Positions 53,116 through 64,000 of a DNA stretch of 64,000 bases are shown in pieces. The stretch covers positions 41,313,681 through 41,377,680 of the forward strand of contig NC_088786.1 in assembly GCF_949628265.1 (NCBI RefSeq), read 5' to 3'. Source of the DNA: Cloeon dipterum (taxonomy: Eukaryota > Arthropoda > Insecta > Ephemeroptera > Baetidae). The notes under the pieces were generated by a model that saw only the letters and a list, made by a program, of their open reading frames with translations, did not search any database and was not told where the DNA came from. How positions within the stretch are numbered: position 1 is the stretch's first letter; every line of letters begins with the position of its first letter. The position numbers and the translations under genes are program-made.

Positions 53116-53848
53116 CTGGAAAAATAAATGGCATTTAGATTAGAAAATTGAGCGTGATTAAATAATTAAGCAAGTTATACGTATTTATATTTAAGTGTTC
53201 ATGAAGGAAGGAACGCGCAAAGCAGAGAAAAGCAGTGGCTTGTGTGTGATGATTTTATTCGCTCGAATGAGTGGAGTATTAGAACTGGAAATAAATACAA
53301 ATTCAAATCAGTCAACAATCTAATAATTATGGCAGTTATTGTTTACATCACTTGTTGAGAATTAGATTCTTATTACAGACTTGAGCATTTAATTATTAAT
53401 CTTAATAAACATCACTTTGGTTGACAAGAATTTTTCTGATCTAACACATAGCATTAATAATCATCATTTATCTGTGAGATCTTGCATTTACATTGAGCTT
53501 TAATCACGTTAACAGTTTCTTGATCAGTTACTTAATTGAAGTACAACATAAAGCACGTAAATTAACTTAGCCCTATGGTGGGTTTTACAAAGAAATTCAA
53601 GCGAGCGATTAGCGTCGATTCATGCAGTTTGCTTGTCGACCATGACTTATGCACACGGCACCAAAACAAAAGATAGGCACAGTGTAACACGCATGCGCCT
53701 TGAACACGCGCGAAGGGGCGCGGTACCCTACAATATCATTTTTTTCCACATATCCCATTTCTATAAATTTGGAGAATTTCATAACCACTCTTTAGTTTTA
53801 AAACGAAATTGTTAATGATAATTGAGAATTATAAAAACATAATTTTTT
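53116..53848 (-). other. Left part of the enlarged 5'UTR intron of G5
   Basis: Sequence not found in the matching introns of G4 and G6. No gene seen. gtaccctacaatatc at about 53720 echoes the ends of the nearby LTR. Confidence 0.4.
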
Positions 53849-53852
53849 GTTT

Positions 53853-54391
53853 TGTAGGGTACCTACATTCCGTCAAACAATGACCATTTCTGCAACACAC
53901 AAATTCACACAACAGACAAATCACATTGTTTGACGAGCATATATAAACCGACGCGACCCAATTCAAAAGAGAGAGAATTCCTGCAGCAGCCTAGACGACC
54001 GGACCAACCCTGAGGACAAACTGGACGAGGACCCTGTAGGACGTAAAGATCGCCATCGCAGCAGGACGATGTAGCTTCCGTCCCCGATGTTGTCGATCGC
54101 ACGCCTGGGCTTAAGCGGTACCACACTTCGGATGCTGCGCCACGCTTCACCGAAGTCCCTGACGAACCCACTCGGACGCGTCCCGAGTCTGTATTCTGTC
54201 CCACTCTCCGAGCCTCACTATTCCACACATATTCAGCCACGCAGCCCAGTCTACTTATTTCCGATGTCGTCCCATCTACCACAAGTCGCAGTCCACACAC
54301 GCAGCCAACATCATCATCTTTAATAAAATTCATAATATAGGAAACCACTGCGCATCGTAATTCCTCCCTATATATTTGGGGTGCCCCTACA
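53853..54391 (+). mobile_element. Solo LTR of a retrotransposon
   Basis: 539 bp running from TGTAGGGTACC to GGTGCCCCTACA, so it has TG...CA ends inside an imperfect inverted repeat (TGTAGGG / CCCCTACA). It is flanked by the 4-bp duplication GTTT (53849-53852 and 54392-54395). It holds a TATA box (catatataaaccg, about 53938) and an AATAAA signal (54322), both in plus orientation, as expected for an LTR promoter and terminator. No internal retrotransposon genes are present, so it is a recombined solo LTR. It lies in the 5'UTR intron of G5, in antisense to it. Confidence 0.75.
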
Positions 54392-54395
54392 GTTT

Positions 54396-55080
54396 TATTT
54401 AAACTCAAATATTTATTGTTTTGGTCTCAGTTTGCCCATTTTCAGCGTTAGAAAATGTTGTTTTTAATGGAATATCAAACCTACATAGTGAAAAAGACAC
54501 GAAAAGGCTAAAAATGTCTGCTTTCGAACGGTGTACGTGGCTTAAAGGTCGAGAATATTTTGATTTAATTTTTTTTGCTCTTTTTATCCCTGTCCGAGGA
54601 CCGGGAAGGCGCGCACTGCACTGGCACGAATGCTGAAACCCGGTTCCCAATAACACCGCGAACGGATAACATGGCCGCCCCAGGCCGCACAGGGACCCAG
54701 CCCACTCAAGGGCAACTTGCCTCCGCACCGAGTACTGCATCGAAACGCTAGACATTCATCCCGTGAAGCCAAATCACGCATGCTGGAAAGGTGCAAACCA
54801 GCAAGTAGCGAGTCGGCGCCGGTGCGCCTCCCAGCCCGTTGAGCAATTTGAGCATTTCGAGTCACTAAACTAACCACTTATTGCCATCTCTGACATTGGA
54901 TAGCCAGTATTAGATCTCCGAACTGCTCAAATACCTCCCATTGCTTTGAAACTCCTGAGAGTGCCTTAACAATGCGAGCCAACGGGCCGATATTTAAGGA
55001 CACAGGAACCCGGATACCCATTTAAAGCACTAAGCAAGGGTTCTTTGAGGTAATTTTTTCTAGGAGCATTCATAACTCAC
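54396..55080 (-). other. Right part of the 5'UTR intron of G5
   Basis: A GC-rich stretch at 54590-54850 (aggaccgggaaggcgcgcac, ccaggccgcacagggaccca) has no family signature; it may be another inserted element. From about 54985 the sequence returns to the G4/G6-like intron. Confidence 0.4.
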
Positions 55081-55490
55081 CTTAAATCTTCTTGGAATCG
55101 CGAAATTTGATAGCAAAACTGCGGAGAAGTGGACGAGCCTCTGAATGCGAGAAGGAGATGTAAACAAATCCTCTAGTTACGGCTTGCTGGCGCTGGCGAG
55201 CATTGGAGCTAGGGATGCCAGCTGTTTTTACTTAAAATATTAATTCTCCGAGTGTTCTGTGCTTGAAACGGGCATTTTATTGTCAAATCTGGGGAATTTA
55301 ACTGTATTCGGCACTTATTAATGCCCATCAGGATCCTATCCATATTGATTTTGAAACACCTTTGCGTTAATTCTCACATATGGCAACCCCAGCAGAAGAT
55401 GGGATCAGCTGGGAAGTTTCAATTTGATTACCTGTGAGTTAGAGCGGGAGAATTCAAAACCTTTTCCTATCCGTATAAACGATTTTTGTT
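55081..55490 (-). promoter_or_regulatory. Non-coding first exon and upstream block of G5
   Basis: Donor AGAAGATTTAAG|GTGAGT, then the array-wide block (ggcttgctggcgctggcgag, gcaaccccagcagaagatgg, tacctgtgagttagagcggg). Confidence 0.55.
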
Positions 55491-55499
55491 ACTAAAACC

Positions 55500-55895
55500 A
55501 CTGGTTCCGCGAATTCCTTGGTGACTTTCTCCAGGGCGCTATATTTGCTGTAGCTTTCGTTAATCTCCACAAAATTGAGTCACGCAGAAGTACGGGGTGT
55601 TGCGTGGCGAGCTTTCAAACCCGAATATGCTGCCGCAACGTAATCCCATCCCTTGCACTTGCCCTTCTGGCAGTGGCGGTTATTCGAGTGCACGACTAAA
55701 CTTGAAAGCCCTATGGCAATCAGGGTAAGCCAGTGCTCGGCTTCTGGGTGAATCTTTGCCGTGGGCAACACTAGAGCCCTGCATGGGTGGACTTTGTTTC
55801 ACCCGCACCCTGCACCCACCCACGGAATTATAAATTTGAATAAGCGGAGACGTTCTATGGAAGCTGAAATCCTCAATAATTGGTCTGCAGAACGT
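55500..55895. repeat. 3' flank duplicate of the G4/G6 unit, copy 2
   Basis: Pairs with 46980-47330. The ORF 55771-55580 (HCQKGKCKGWDYVAAAYSGL) is the counterpart of 47219-47028. Confidence 0.7.
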
Positions 55896-56158
55896 TTAAC
55901 TTCTTTAAATGTTTTTTAAATTAAAGAAAGAAAACAATGTTTTTCATTTTTCCAATTTAATGTATTGAAAGTGAGTATCTCTTTGAATTAATAAGTTTTA
56001 CAATACTTTCATGTCAATTTCATTCTTCGTAATGAACATTGCAATTTATTTTATCCTAATTATACAATTTTAAACTAAATCAAATTAAAATTGCCTGCGT
56101 ATGCCTACTAAAGCAAAGCCCTTTAATCTATTTACAGTAAGGTGTTGGGTTTGCCCGA

Positions 56159-57721
56159 TTATGGTGGTCTAACGATTGTTACACGTACATTGCAACCTAA
56201 AGAGCGGAGTTCACGAGCCAACTCCTGGAATTCTTCTTCATTGGAACGTGGAAAATCGCGAGGAACGTAAGAACAAATCTGCATATTATTCAGTTTGGTC
56301 AAAATCCTACGATTTCTAATACGGTCCAAAAGTGACTCTTTGTCACTCATATCTAGTATGAGGTTAGTGTCGATGTAAATGTCTTGCAGATGAGGCGCAG
56401 AAAAGATTCTGTCAAGATGTAAGGTTCTGTACCCTTCAACTTCTCCACCAATCCTGTAATTAATAATCGAGTGAGTTTTAAAATTTAGTTTCAAAACATT
56501 AATTTTACTTTTTTGTCCAGGTGAAGCTTCTCAATTGACCAAAAGAAGCAATCGGATCATCAAGACTCACATAAGAGTCGCGTATTTTAAGAGTTTCCAA
56601 ATCATGGCAGTGTTCAAAGATATGTTTGAACGTGATGTTCAATTCTGGCCTAAAGTCTTCGATGATTAGAGTTTTCAGAGTTCCTCCTACTCTGCGCAGG
56701 TTGCGCAGCAAACGGTTTCTTTCGCTTTGAGTGTCAATTGTTTTATCGGCGGATATCTGAAATGTAATTATATTTTGAATAACAGCACAACAGCTGGAAA
56801 AACATATCTTACGTCCAGTTGGGTCAAACCAAACGGGATCAGGTCAAAGAAGTCATTCGACAGAGTGACCTGTGCTTCTCGATGAGGTGTAGCATAGATT
56901 GTCTTCCTCAAAAATATTGCAAAATATCTTGGAAAATACAGTTCAAAGTACCTTCGGTTGTCAAATTTCGAGGCGAAGGTCTCCAGAATGTTCTTCATGG
57001 AATTAGTTGGTTCCATGTTGAAAAAAATATTATTTGCTTCAATGGACTGCAAGTTTCGGCTTTCTCTGCAGAGACGCACAAATTCCGTAAATTTGATGGA
57101 AACCCAGTAAATGCTGACTTCCGTTAAGTTTTCCATCTTCAAGAGAAGGTCAGTGGCAGCTGGCTGTAGCCGTAGTTTTTTCAGCATTTCCCATTCGGAG
57201 TATGAGTATGCCATCCTTGGGTCCTCAATCTTGAGCTTTTTCAAGTTTGGAACAAATTCAACCAGGTATTGAAGGAACTAAATACAAAAAGCAATGTTTT
57301 AAAATATGTTTCGGAAAAACGGCTCTATTTTTTACCTCTTCCATTGAAACGGATGCTTCCGAGAAACCTCCAGATTTGTACTCCAAGCGGAAAATGCTAG
57401 CAAAATCTTTGGTCGAAAAACGTTCAGTCGTCTTGTGCTGGTCAAGGTATGGAAGAGCAGCCCAAACTTGCTCTTCTCCAATTTCTTTTTTCCTTTCCAT
57501 TGCTCTGTCAAACAAAATTTTGCGCATGGGAGGAGCTAGAATTTGTGAAATATAAACGAAAGCTCAAATAATAAAAATGATCAAACAGTACCAATCTTCT
57601 TGGTAATGAGGTCTCTGTAGCCCCCAATATTTTTAACGATTGTGTTGATCGCCGACTCTTGCAGGGAAAGAAGAGAAGGGATGAACCTCAACACTTTGTT
57701 TTCTGAGTCGTTTTCATTCAT
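56159..57721 (-). CDS. Leucine-rich family protein G6
   Basis: Exons 57721-57592, 57535-57336, 57277-56813, 56756-56509, 56453-56159; 445 residues, intact. It starts MNENDSENKVLRFIPSLLSL, identical in plan to G4. Exons 3 and 4 differ from G4 by only a handful of residues (for example EASVSMEE against EACVSMEE and LQSIEANNIF against LQSIQANNIF). The C-terminus ends earlier (LRSLGCNVRVTIVRPP). Introns and both flanks also match G4, so this is a recent copy or a target of gene conversion. Confidence 0.9.
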
Positions 57722-58225
57722 CTGGAAAAATAAATGGGATTTAATTTTGGAAACCGAAAGCGTTTATATAATTAAAAATTTCAACGAAATAAAATCAACT
57801 TCTTTCTTATTCCCTAAAATTCTCTAAATTTGGAAAATTCCATAAGGACTCTTTAGTTTTGAAGATAAATTATTCGGGAAATTTTTAATTAAAATAACGA
57901 ATTTGATGGTCGGATTCATTTTTTATTTTTATTTTGAACCAATGATCAATAAATTTACAGCTCAGGTCTACCTTTGTCTTTTATTTAGTTCTTGAATTAT
58001 GTTTTTATGTAATTTTTAACCAACAAATGGAATAAGTCTGTTAAAGTTTCGGAAAAGCTAAATATTTCAGCTTTCAAATGTTTAATCGAGCAAGTGGTAA
58101 AAAAAATTAATGAATATTTTTATTTATTTGGATGATATTTGACGCCTCGGGGACCCAGATAAACGTTTAAATTAATTGACGAGGCTTCTTTGAGCTAATT
58201 TTATTTCTTAAAACACCTAACTCAC

Positions 58226-58640
58226 CTTAAATCTTCTTGGAATCGCAAAATTTGATAGCAAAACTGCGGAGAAGTGGACGAGCCTGCGATCGCGAGAACG
58301 AGATGTAAACAAATACTCTAGTTACGGCTTGCTGGCGCTGGCGAGCATTGGAGCTAGGGATGCCAGCTGTTTTTACTTTAAATATTAGTTCTCTGAGTGT
58401 TCTGTTCTTGAAACGGGCATTTTATTGTCAAATCCAGGGAATTTAATTATATTTTTGCACTTATTATTGCCCAACACGATCCTAACATTATTGATTTTGA
58501 AACATCCTTGCGTTAATTCTCACATGTGGCAACCACAGCAGAAGATGGGATCAGCTGGGAAGTTTCCATTTGTTTACCTGTGAGTTAGAGCGGGTAAATT
58601 CAAAACCCATCTTTTCTCTTTACACAATTCAATTTACTGT
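58226..58640 (-). promoter_or_regulatory. Non-coding first exon and upstream block of G6
   Basis: Donor AGAAGATTTAAG|GTGAGT, 5'UTR intron 57722-58225. The block repeats ggcttgctggcgctggcgag and gcagaagatgggatcagctg. Confidence 0.55.
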
Positions 58641-59740
58641 AAAAAATGCCACTGAAATTTCTTCGTCTTTTGTTTATATATTCTCTGTTCTTTTTTCGTT
58701 TCGTCCCATAGTATATTCACAATTTATATTCGCCACCAGTCTGCATTGTCTTTTATTCCTGTCTCTTGCTTTATAATAATTATGACAGTATTATTAGTAA
58801 ACATAGTTATATGTTATCTCGAATAAAGCTTAATTGTTTAAGTTGGAAATGAGAATTGGGTTTCCAATTGAATTACTAAGTATACTTTACCGTGGATCTA
58901 AATACTTTTGGAATGTTCCTAAAATGAACACGAGTATGTAAAAAGAATAGACGAACTGACCTTCTACTGACTCGCCCTGGCAGGGTGTCATCAGCAGAGC
59001 CTCGACTCCATCTCTAACTCCCCTGAACCTCCAGTGTGACAAGTCAGCGAGTGGGTCAGCCGCCGACGTTTTCATTAATTCCGAATAATTAACACGCAAT
59101 GTTGAGCAGACAGCACCGCATTCAACAACAGTTACGCCCACTTCTCCCTCTATAAGTCCAGAGAAGGGTGGAAAATGTTGCATTTTACTTGAAAATCTAA
59201 TTTGCCAATGCCCATTCTTTGTCGCCTTGATTTTTAGATATTTTCATGTACATCTTTTTGATACTGGGATGAAATCAGCTATCAAATCATTTAAAATAAA
59301 TTCAATTATTTTTTATAATATCCAGAATTTCATTTAGACTCTAATTATTACACTTGTGCTGCTGAAAATGATTGAAATCGCTGCAAACAAATTTTAACAA
59401 TAGTAACAAAGAATAATTTACAGTTTGACAGGAAATCTTGAGATTGAAACCTATTTTTGAGGCTACAGAATATCCGTACGTGCACCAAAAAGTGAACAAA
59501 CTGCGGCTGCAGAAGTTCAATTGAAGCAAAATCATCTGTTTTTATGTGTCCAGCTGATTTTGACAAAATATGGCTAATATTTCTATATCTCTGGCAAACA
59601 AGTGAAAACTATCCTGGCAACACGACTATCAGCAAATGCTGCCACATATGTGTGTGCAGGGTTGGTACATTTATGCTGATTTCAACCCTCTGAACGTATT
59701 TTTGTTGAAATCGAATGTTGGCGATATCGCCAAGTTCACT
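58641..59740. other. Spacer, no gene recognised
   Basis: Minus ORF 59183-58887 (98 codons) has no clear domain. A possible donor-like sequence follows, but no partner exon was found. Confidence 0.35.
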
Positions 59741-59744
59741 ACTT

Positions 59745-60420
59745 TTTCAAAACTCGGGCCTAAAAAGATTTTAAGAAATCATCTGGAACTCAGCAGCAGA
59801 GGGGCTCGTCACGTCAAGAAACCTTAACAAAAAAAAAAGACTTCCCAAATTAAATATTCCATAACAACTCGGTCCTTGCGGACCGTAGGGTAAAAAACAT
59901 TTCTCCGTTGCAATCATGCTGCAATAAATAAACGTTGAATGGACCTGATAGCGGGGCAGTTTGTCCCGGTAACCCAAAAATCTGCACAAAAAGTATTTTT
60001 TTTTTTAAATTCACTAGACGTGTAATTTATTTTTTACTTCCCATCGTTGGCAGTGTTTCTCTTGTAGTTTTTCATCCAATTGTTATTCTTCCTGGAAGGT
60101 CCGACTTTGAAAACTACTTTTGCTGCCGGCTTGAACAAAATTTTGACAAAAGCTTCCGCTTTGTCTTGAGCTGAAATAAGTTTGCCACGTACTTGATTTG
60201 TCGTCCTCTTCGGACAACAACTTCTTTCGCAGTTCCGAGTTCTTGAGCGTTAGGAGGACGAAAAGGATAATTGAACTAACAAACTTAAATCTGGTGCTAC
60301 CCTACACTCCATCTTTATTTCACTGACTTCACTACAAATATGCTCGCTAGATTACACGCCGGTCACTATATCAATTTATTTTAATAGAAAAAATGGTAGC
60401 AATTTATTTCAAATATGAAT
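59745..60420. repeat. 3' flank duplicate of the G5/G7 unit, copy 2
   Basis: Pairs with 50645-51340. The small minus ORF (AAKVVFKVGPSRKNNNWMKN) is retained with several substitutions. Confidence 0.75.
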
Positions 60421-60627
60421 TTTCCGTTTAATAAATTGAAATTGGGTAATCATTGATTTAAATAAATTTTTAACTAAAAAATTACAATTATTTTGTTTCA
60501 GTTTTATTCACCATAATAAACATTGTCATTCGCATTATCCTAATATTAGAATTTTAACTAAATCAGATCAAAATTGTCTGTGTACAACCTACACAAGCAT
60601 AGTCTATTATTCTATTTACGGTAAGGT

Positions 60628-61469
60628 TCAGAGTCTGTTTAATACTTCTCGTCTTGTAACAGATACATTTACATGACATCCTACAGAGCGCAGTTCACGA
60701 GCCAACTCGTGGAATTCTTCTTCATTGGAATGTGGGTAATCGGGAACTACGAAATGCTCAATCTTTATCTTAGTCAATTTGGTCAGAATCTCTCGATTTC
60801 TAATCCTGTTGAGAAGTGACCCTACGTCACCCAGATGTAATATGCTGCGAGAGTAGATAGCAATTTCTTGCAGAAGAGGCGCAGAAAAAATTCTGTGAAG
60901 TGCTACGTTGCTATAACGTGCTGCTTTTCTGCGGAACCTGTAAATTAATAATCGCGTTAGATTAGTATTGATTAGTTTAAAAATATATATTTTACGGGTT
61001 TGTCCAGGTAAAGCTTTTCAGTTGACCAAAAGATGATAAAGGACCTTCAAGACTCAAAAAGGAGTTGCTTAATTTAAGAGTTTCCAGCTCATGGCAGTGT
61101 TCAAAGATATCATTGAGCTTGATATTCAATTGTGGCCTTAAATTTTCGATGATTAGAGTTTTTAGAGTTCCTCCTGCTCTGTGCAGGTTGCGCAGAAAAC
61201 AGTTTCTCTCGCTTTTCCAGTCAACTCTTTCCAAGGCGGAAATCTGTAATATAATTTAACATTTTACTGATTATCTGCATAACAGCTGTGGAAATATATT
61301 ACCGTCAGTTCCATCAAACCAATCGGGATCAGGTCAAAGAAGTCATTGGAAAGAGATACCATTGCTTCTCGATGAGGTGTAGCTTTGATTGTCTTCCTCA
61401 AAAATATTGCAAAATATCTTGGAAAATACAGTCCACAGTACTTTCGGTAGTCAAATTTCGAGGCAAAGC
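60628..61469 (-). pseudogene. Leucine-rich family gene G7, 5'-truncated
   Basis: Exon 5 (60937-60628), exon 4 (61243-60996) and the last 167 bp of exon 3 (61469-61303) are open and in phase, with normal splice sites. At 61470 the homology ends abruptly inside exon 3, and unrelated repeat sequence begins, so exons 1-2, the rest of exon 3 and the promoter are missing. Exon 5 (PFRRKAARYSNVALHRIFSA) and the 3' flank are G5-like. The exon 3 piece (YFPRYFAIFLRKTIKATPHR) is G4/G6-like, so the copy is a mosaic. It marks the right end of the array. Confidence 0.85.
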
Positions 61470-62100
61470 CCTAGTAACCATCAACGTTGAGCAACGCTCT
61501 GACGATTTATCGTTGAACGTCAACAATGGTCAAAAGTGAAAAAATGAACTAAATTTTAATTGGAAATTGAAGACTATATTATTGTTAAACTGTTCATACT
61601 ATTTTCAATTTCAATACTTGTCTGAAAGTACCATTTTTGGCATCGTTGATTTTTTGTTGAACGTCAACGATCATCATGACTTTCACTCTATGTTTAATTT
61701 GTAATATGGAAAATGAAAAATTTACCTTTTTTCACTCTTTCCAACTTATATGTGCAATCAGATTAGATAAAATTTGTAAATTCCAAATTTTTTGTCAATC
61801 AACGTTGAACAACGTTGATGCGATGTTGAAGATCAAAATTTTCAAATCGGTTAAGTGTGTCATGAATAGTGTTTTTCTTAAATATTTTATAAGTTTTAAT
61901 ACTTTTATTAGCAATATTTTTTTTCTCTTCCGATTAACCCGTTCTTAAAGTATTTTTTTCAATCAACGTTGAACAACGTTGATGTGATGTTGAAGATAAA
62001 ATTTTTCTGCGCGTAGAAGTGTTTCATGAAACGATAATTTCTTAAAAATTTTAAAAGTTTTAATTCTAAAATTAGCAATTTTTATTTTTTCTTTGGAAGG
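61470..62100. repeat. Sequence with repeated TCAACGTTGA palindromes
   Basis: The motif tcaacgttgaacaacgttga occurs almost identically at about 61799 and 61961, each followed by tgygatgttgaagat. Looser forms (catcaacgttgagcaacg, cgttgaacgtcaac) lie at 61483, 61503 and 61660. The unit spacing of 162 bp between the two best copies suggests a tandem repeat of that period. Confidence 0.7.
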
Positions 62101-62135
62101 ATCTAAATCAAGTGACACCCCCCTTGGCAAGTGGT

Positions 62136-64000
62136 CTTCAGATTTTGCTGAAATTCGGTGGAGATGTTGCCCTAGGGGATCTAAGTTGAACCCTAGAATA
62201 TTGGGTGAAAATTCCAAAAATTGCCCATTTTGCAGGGGTTCAAAATTTGAGATTTTTAAAAAAGGTGATGTTTCCAACGATTTGTAACTTTGACTCTGTT
62301 TGTGGTTAACACAAAAATTTAGTATCCAAAATGATCTACGTTTAATGTAAAACAACTTCCCCACGACGACCAACTTCGTAGGTCAAAGGTCAAGGTCACT
62401 AAATTCGGGTCAAATTTTTCGAAAAAATCCCACATACCCTAGTACATAAAATTTTGAAAATTCAAAATAGCCAAAATGTGCCTCATATCCATGGTAAAAA
62501 CATATAAAAAATTGGCGAGACTTATTTTTTTCTTTTTCGAGATATTTTGAATTGAGTGTTAAAAATCGATGTTTTCCGGGTCTTTTGATCGCAAATAAAA
62601 ACACGTTTTCCGCTTAATCTCAGCTTCTATGGGTCCGATTTAGAAAAACCGCACACCATTTGATACGTAAGGACCTCCCCTAGGTAATGTAAGTGACTTT
62701 AAGGGTGTCCACCCCCTTCGAACCCTTAACCACCCCCTGGAAATCCGAAAAAAAATATTTTTTCATATATTTACTATCTAAATCGATTAATTAAGCAAAT
62801 TACTAATCAAATATGTTTCAAAATAATTAAAATATAAAATATTTCTATTTTCTTTGTAGAAAAAACTTTAAAAAAGTAAAATTGCTCATAAAAAGTTATT
62901 TAAGTTTATTTTGAATATATAATAATTTTGCATTTTTTTGTTTATTCAAAATGACTTAATTTTATATTTTTACAATGAATTTTCAAATATGTTTTCTATT
63001 TTACAGTGTTTTTTATAAATATAAAGAAATGCAACCATTAGCAACAATGATTTAAACACACAATTTTAACCAATTGCCAATGGTAAAACAATTCTTAATA
63101 GTTGCATTTATTTATAATAATAAAATAAACACTGTAGAATAGAAATATATTCAAAAATTCATTATAAAAATATAAAATTCAGTCATTTTGAATAAACAAA
63201 AAAATGCAAAATTATTATATATTCAAAATAAACTTAAATAACTTTTTATGAGCAATTTTACTTTTTTAAAGTTTTTTCTACAAAGAAAATAGAAATATTT
63301 TATATTTTAATTATTTTAAAATCTATTTGATTACTAATTTGCTTAATTAATCGATTTAGATAGTAAATATATGAAAAAATATTTTTTTCGGATTTCCAGG
63401 GGGTGGTTAAGGGTTCGAAGGGGGTGGGCACCCTTAAAGTCACTTACATTACCTAGGGGAGGTCCTTACGTATCAAATGGTGTGCGGTTTTTCTAAATCG
63501 GACCTATAGAAGCTGAGATTAAGCGGAAAACGTGTTTTTATTTGCGATCAAAAGACCCGGAAAACATCGATTTTTAACACTCAATTCAAAATATCTCGAA
63601 AAAGAAAAAAATAAGTCTCGCCAATTTTTTATATGTTTTTACCATGGATATGAGGCACATTTTGGCTATTTTGAATTTTCAAAATTTTATGTACTAGGGT
63701 ATGTGGGATTTTTTCGAAAAGTTCGACCCCAATTTAGTGACCTCGACCTTTGACCTACGAAGTTTTTTATCTTGGGGAAGTTGTTTGGCGTTAAACGTAG
63801 ATCATTTTGGATACAAAATTTTTGTGTTAACCACAAACAGAGTCAAAGTTACAAATCGTTGAAAACATCACCTTTTTCAAAAATCTCAAATTTTGAACCC
63901 CTGTAAAATGGGCAATTTTTGGAATTTTCACCCAATATTCTAGGGTTCAACTTAGATCCCCTAGGGCAACATCTCCACCGAATTTCAGCAAAATCTGAAG
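62136..64000. repeat. Giant inverted repeat, arms about 900 bp
   Basis: 62136-63035 is the reverse complement of 63101-64000 with scattered substitutions (for example acccccttcgaacccttaac at 62711 and gttaagggttcgaagggggt at 63407). Paired positions sum to 126136 at both ends and near the centre, so there is almost no net length difference. The loop is about 65 bp. The right arm reaches the window edge and probably continues. ORFs within it are mirrored copies of each other (60 or so codons of KRPGKHRFLTLNSKYLEKEK) and are likely chance frames. Confidence 0.9.

Noticed and set aside
53905-54408. 167-codon minus ORF as a gene
   Set aside because: It lies almost wholly inside the solo LTR, antisense to its promoter and polyadenylation signals, with no domain features.
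54584-54877. GC-rich ORFs near 54.6-54.9 kb
   Set aside because: Different frames overlap on both strands, with no recognisable protein; probably an inserted non-coding element.
62410-63753. Two identical ORFs of about 64-73 codons
   Set aside because: They are the same sequence on the two arms of the giant inverted repeat; no start context or family resemblance.
1-64000. CRISPR array, bacterial operon or phage
   Set aside because: Spliced genes, short introns and poly(A) signals show nuclear eukaryotic DNA; repeats are not CRISPR-like.

Overview
The window is nuclear DNA of an arthropod, most likely an insect. It is AT-rich, its introns are mostly 45-80 bp with GT-AG ends, and its gene families fit (yellow/royal-jelly type protein, C-type lectins, odorant-binding-like domain, secreted short peptides, C2H2 fingers). 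The compact introns and lectin/OBP-type content would suit a mayfly such as Cloeon, but this is inference, not proof. All gene models below were assembled by hand from splice sites and reading-frame continuity.

Layout. (1) 1-7.4 kb, minus strand: the edge of a GIY-YIG nuclease gene, a small membrane-protein ORF, and a complete nine-exon ANKLE1/LEM-3 type gene (ankyrin repeats, LEM domain, GIY-YIG nuclease). (2) 7.8-9.6 kb: a scrambled, dead yellow/major-royal-jelly-protein locus with pieces on both strands. (3) 10.5-25.8 kb: an array of 18 loci for short secreted peptides (13 intact, 5 dead) that end in a two-cysteine C-P-x-G...C-R loop of the secapin type. Four subfamilies (A-D) can be told apart by signal peptide. 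Subfamilies A and B carry a 3'UTR intron followed by a strongly conserved 3'UTR block. (4) 24.3-35.1 kb: three C2H2 zinc-finger genes, two of them on a duplicated segment, with a large secreted multidomain gene between them. That gene has at least four C-type-lectin-like units and one odorant-binding-protein-like unit (26.7-31.4 kb). (5) 36-61.5 kb: seven tandem minus-strand copies (G1-G7) of a five-coding-exon leucine-rich gene family. Five look intact, one is broken by an internal deletion (G3), and one is truncated (G7). A solo LTR sits in the 5'UTR intron of G5. (6) 61.5-64 kb: repeats built on TCAACGTTGA, then a giant inverted repeat with arms of about 900 bp that reaches the window edge.

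The window is thus dominated by three lineage-specific expansions of secreted or fast-evolving proteins beside one conserved nuclease gene. The peptide and lectin/OBP genes probably act outside the cell (immunity, venom/saliva or chemoreception are all possible). The nuclease and finger genes act in the nucleus.
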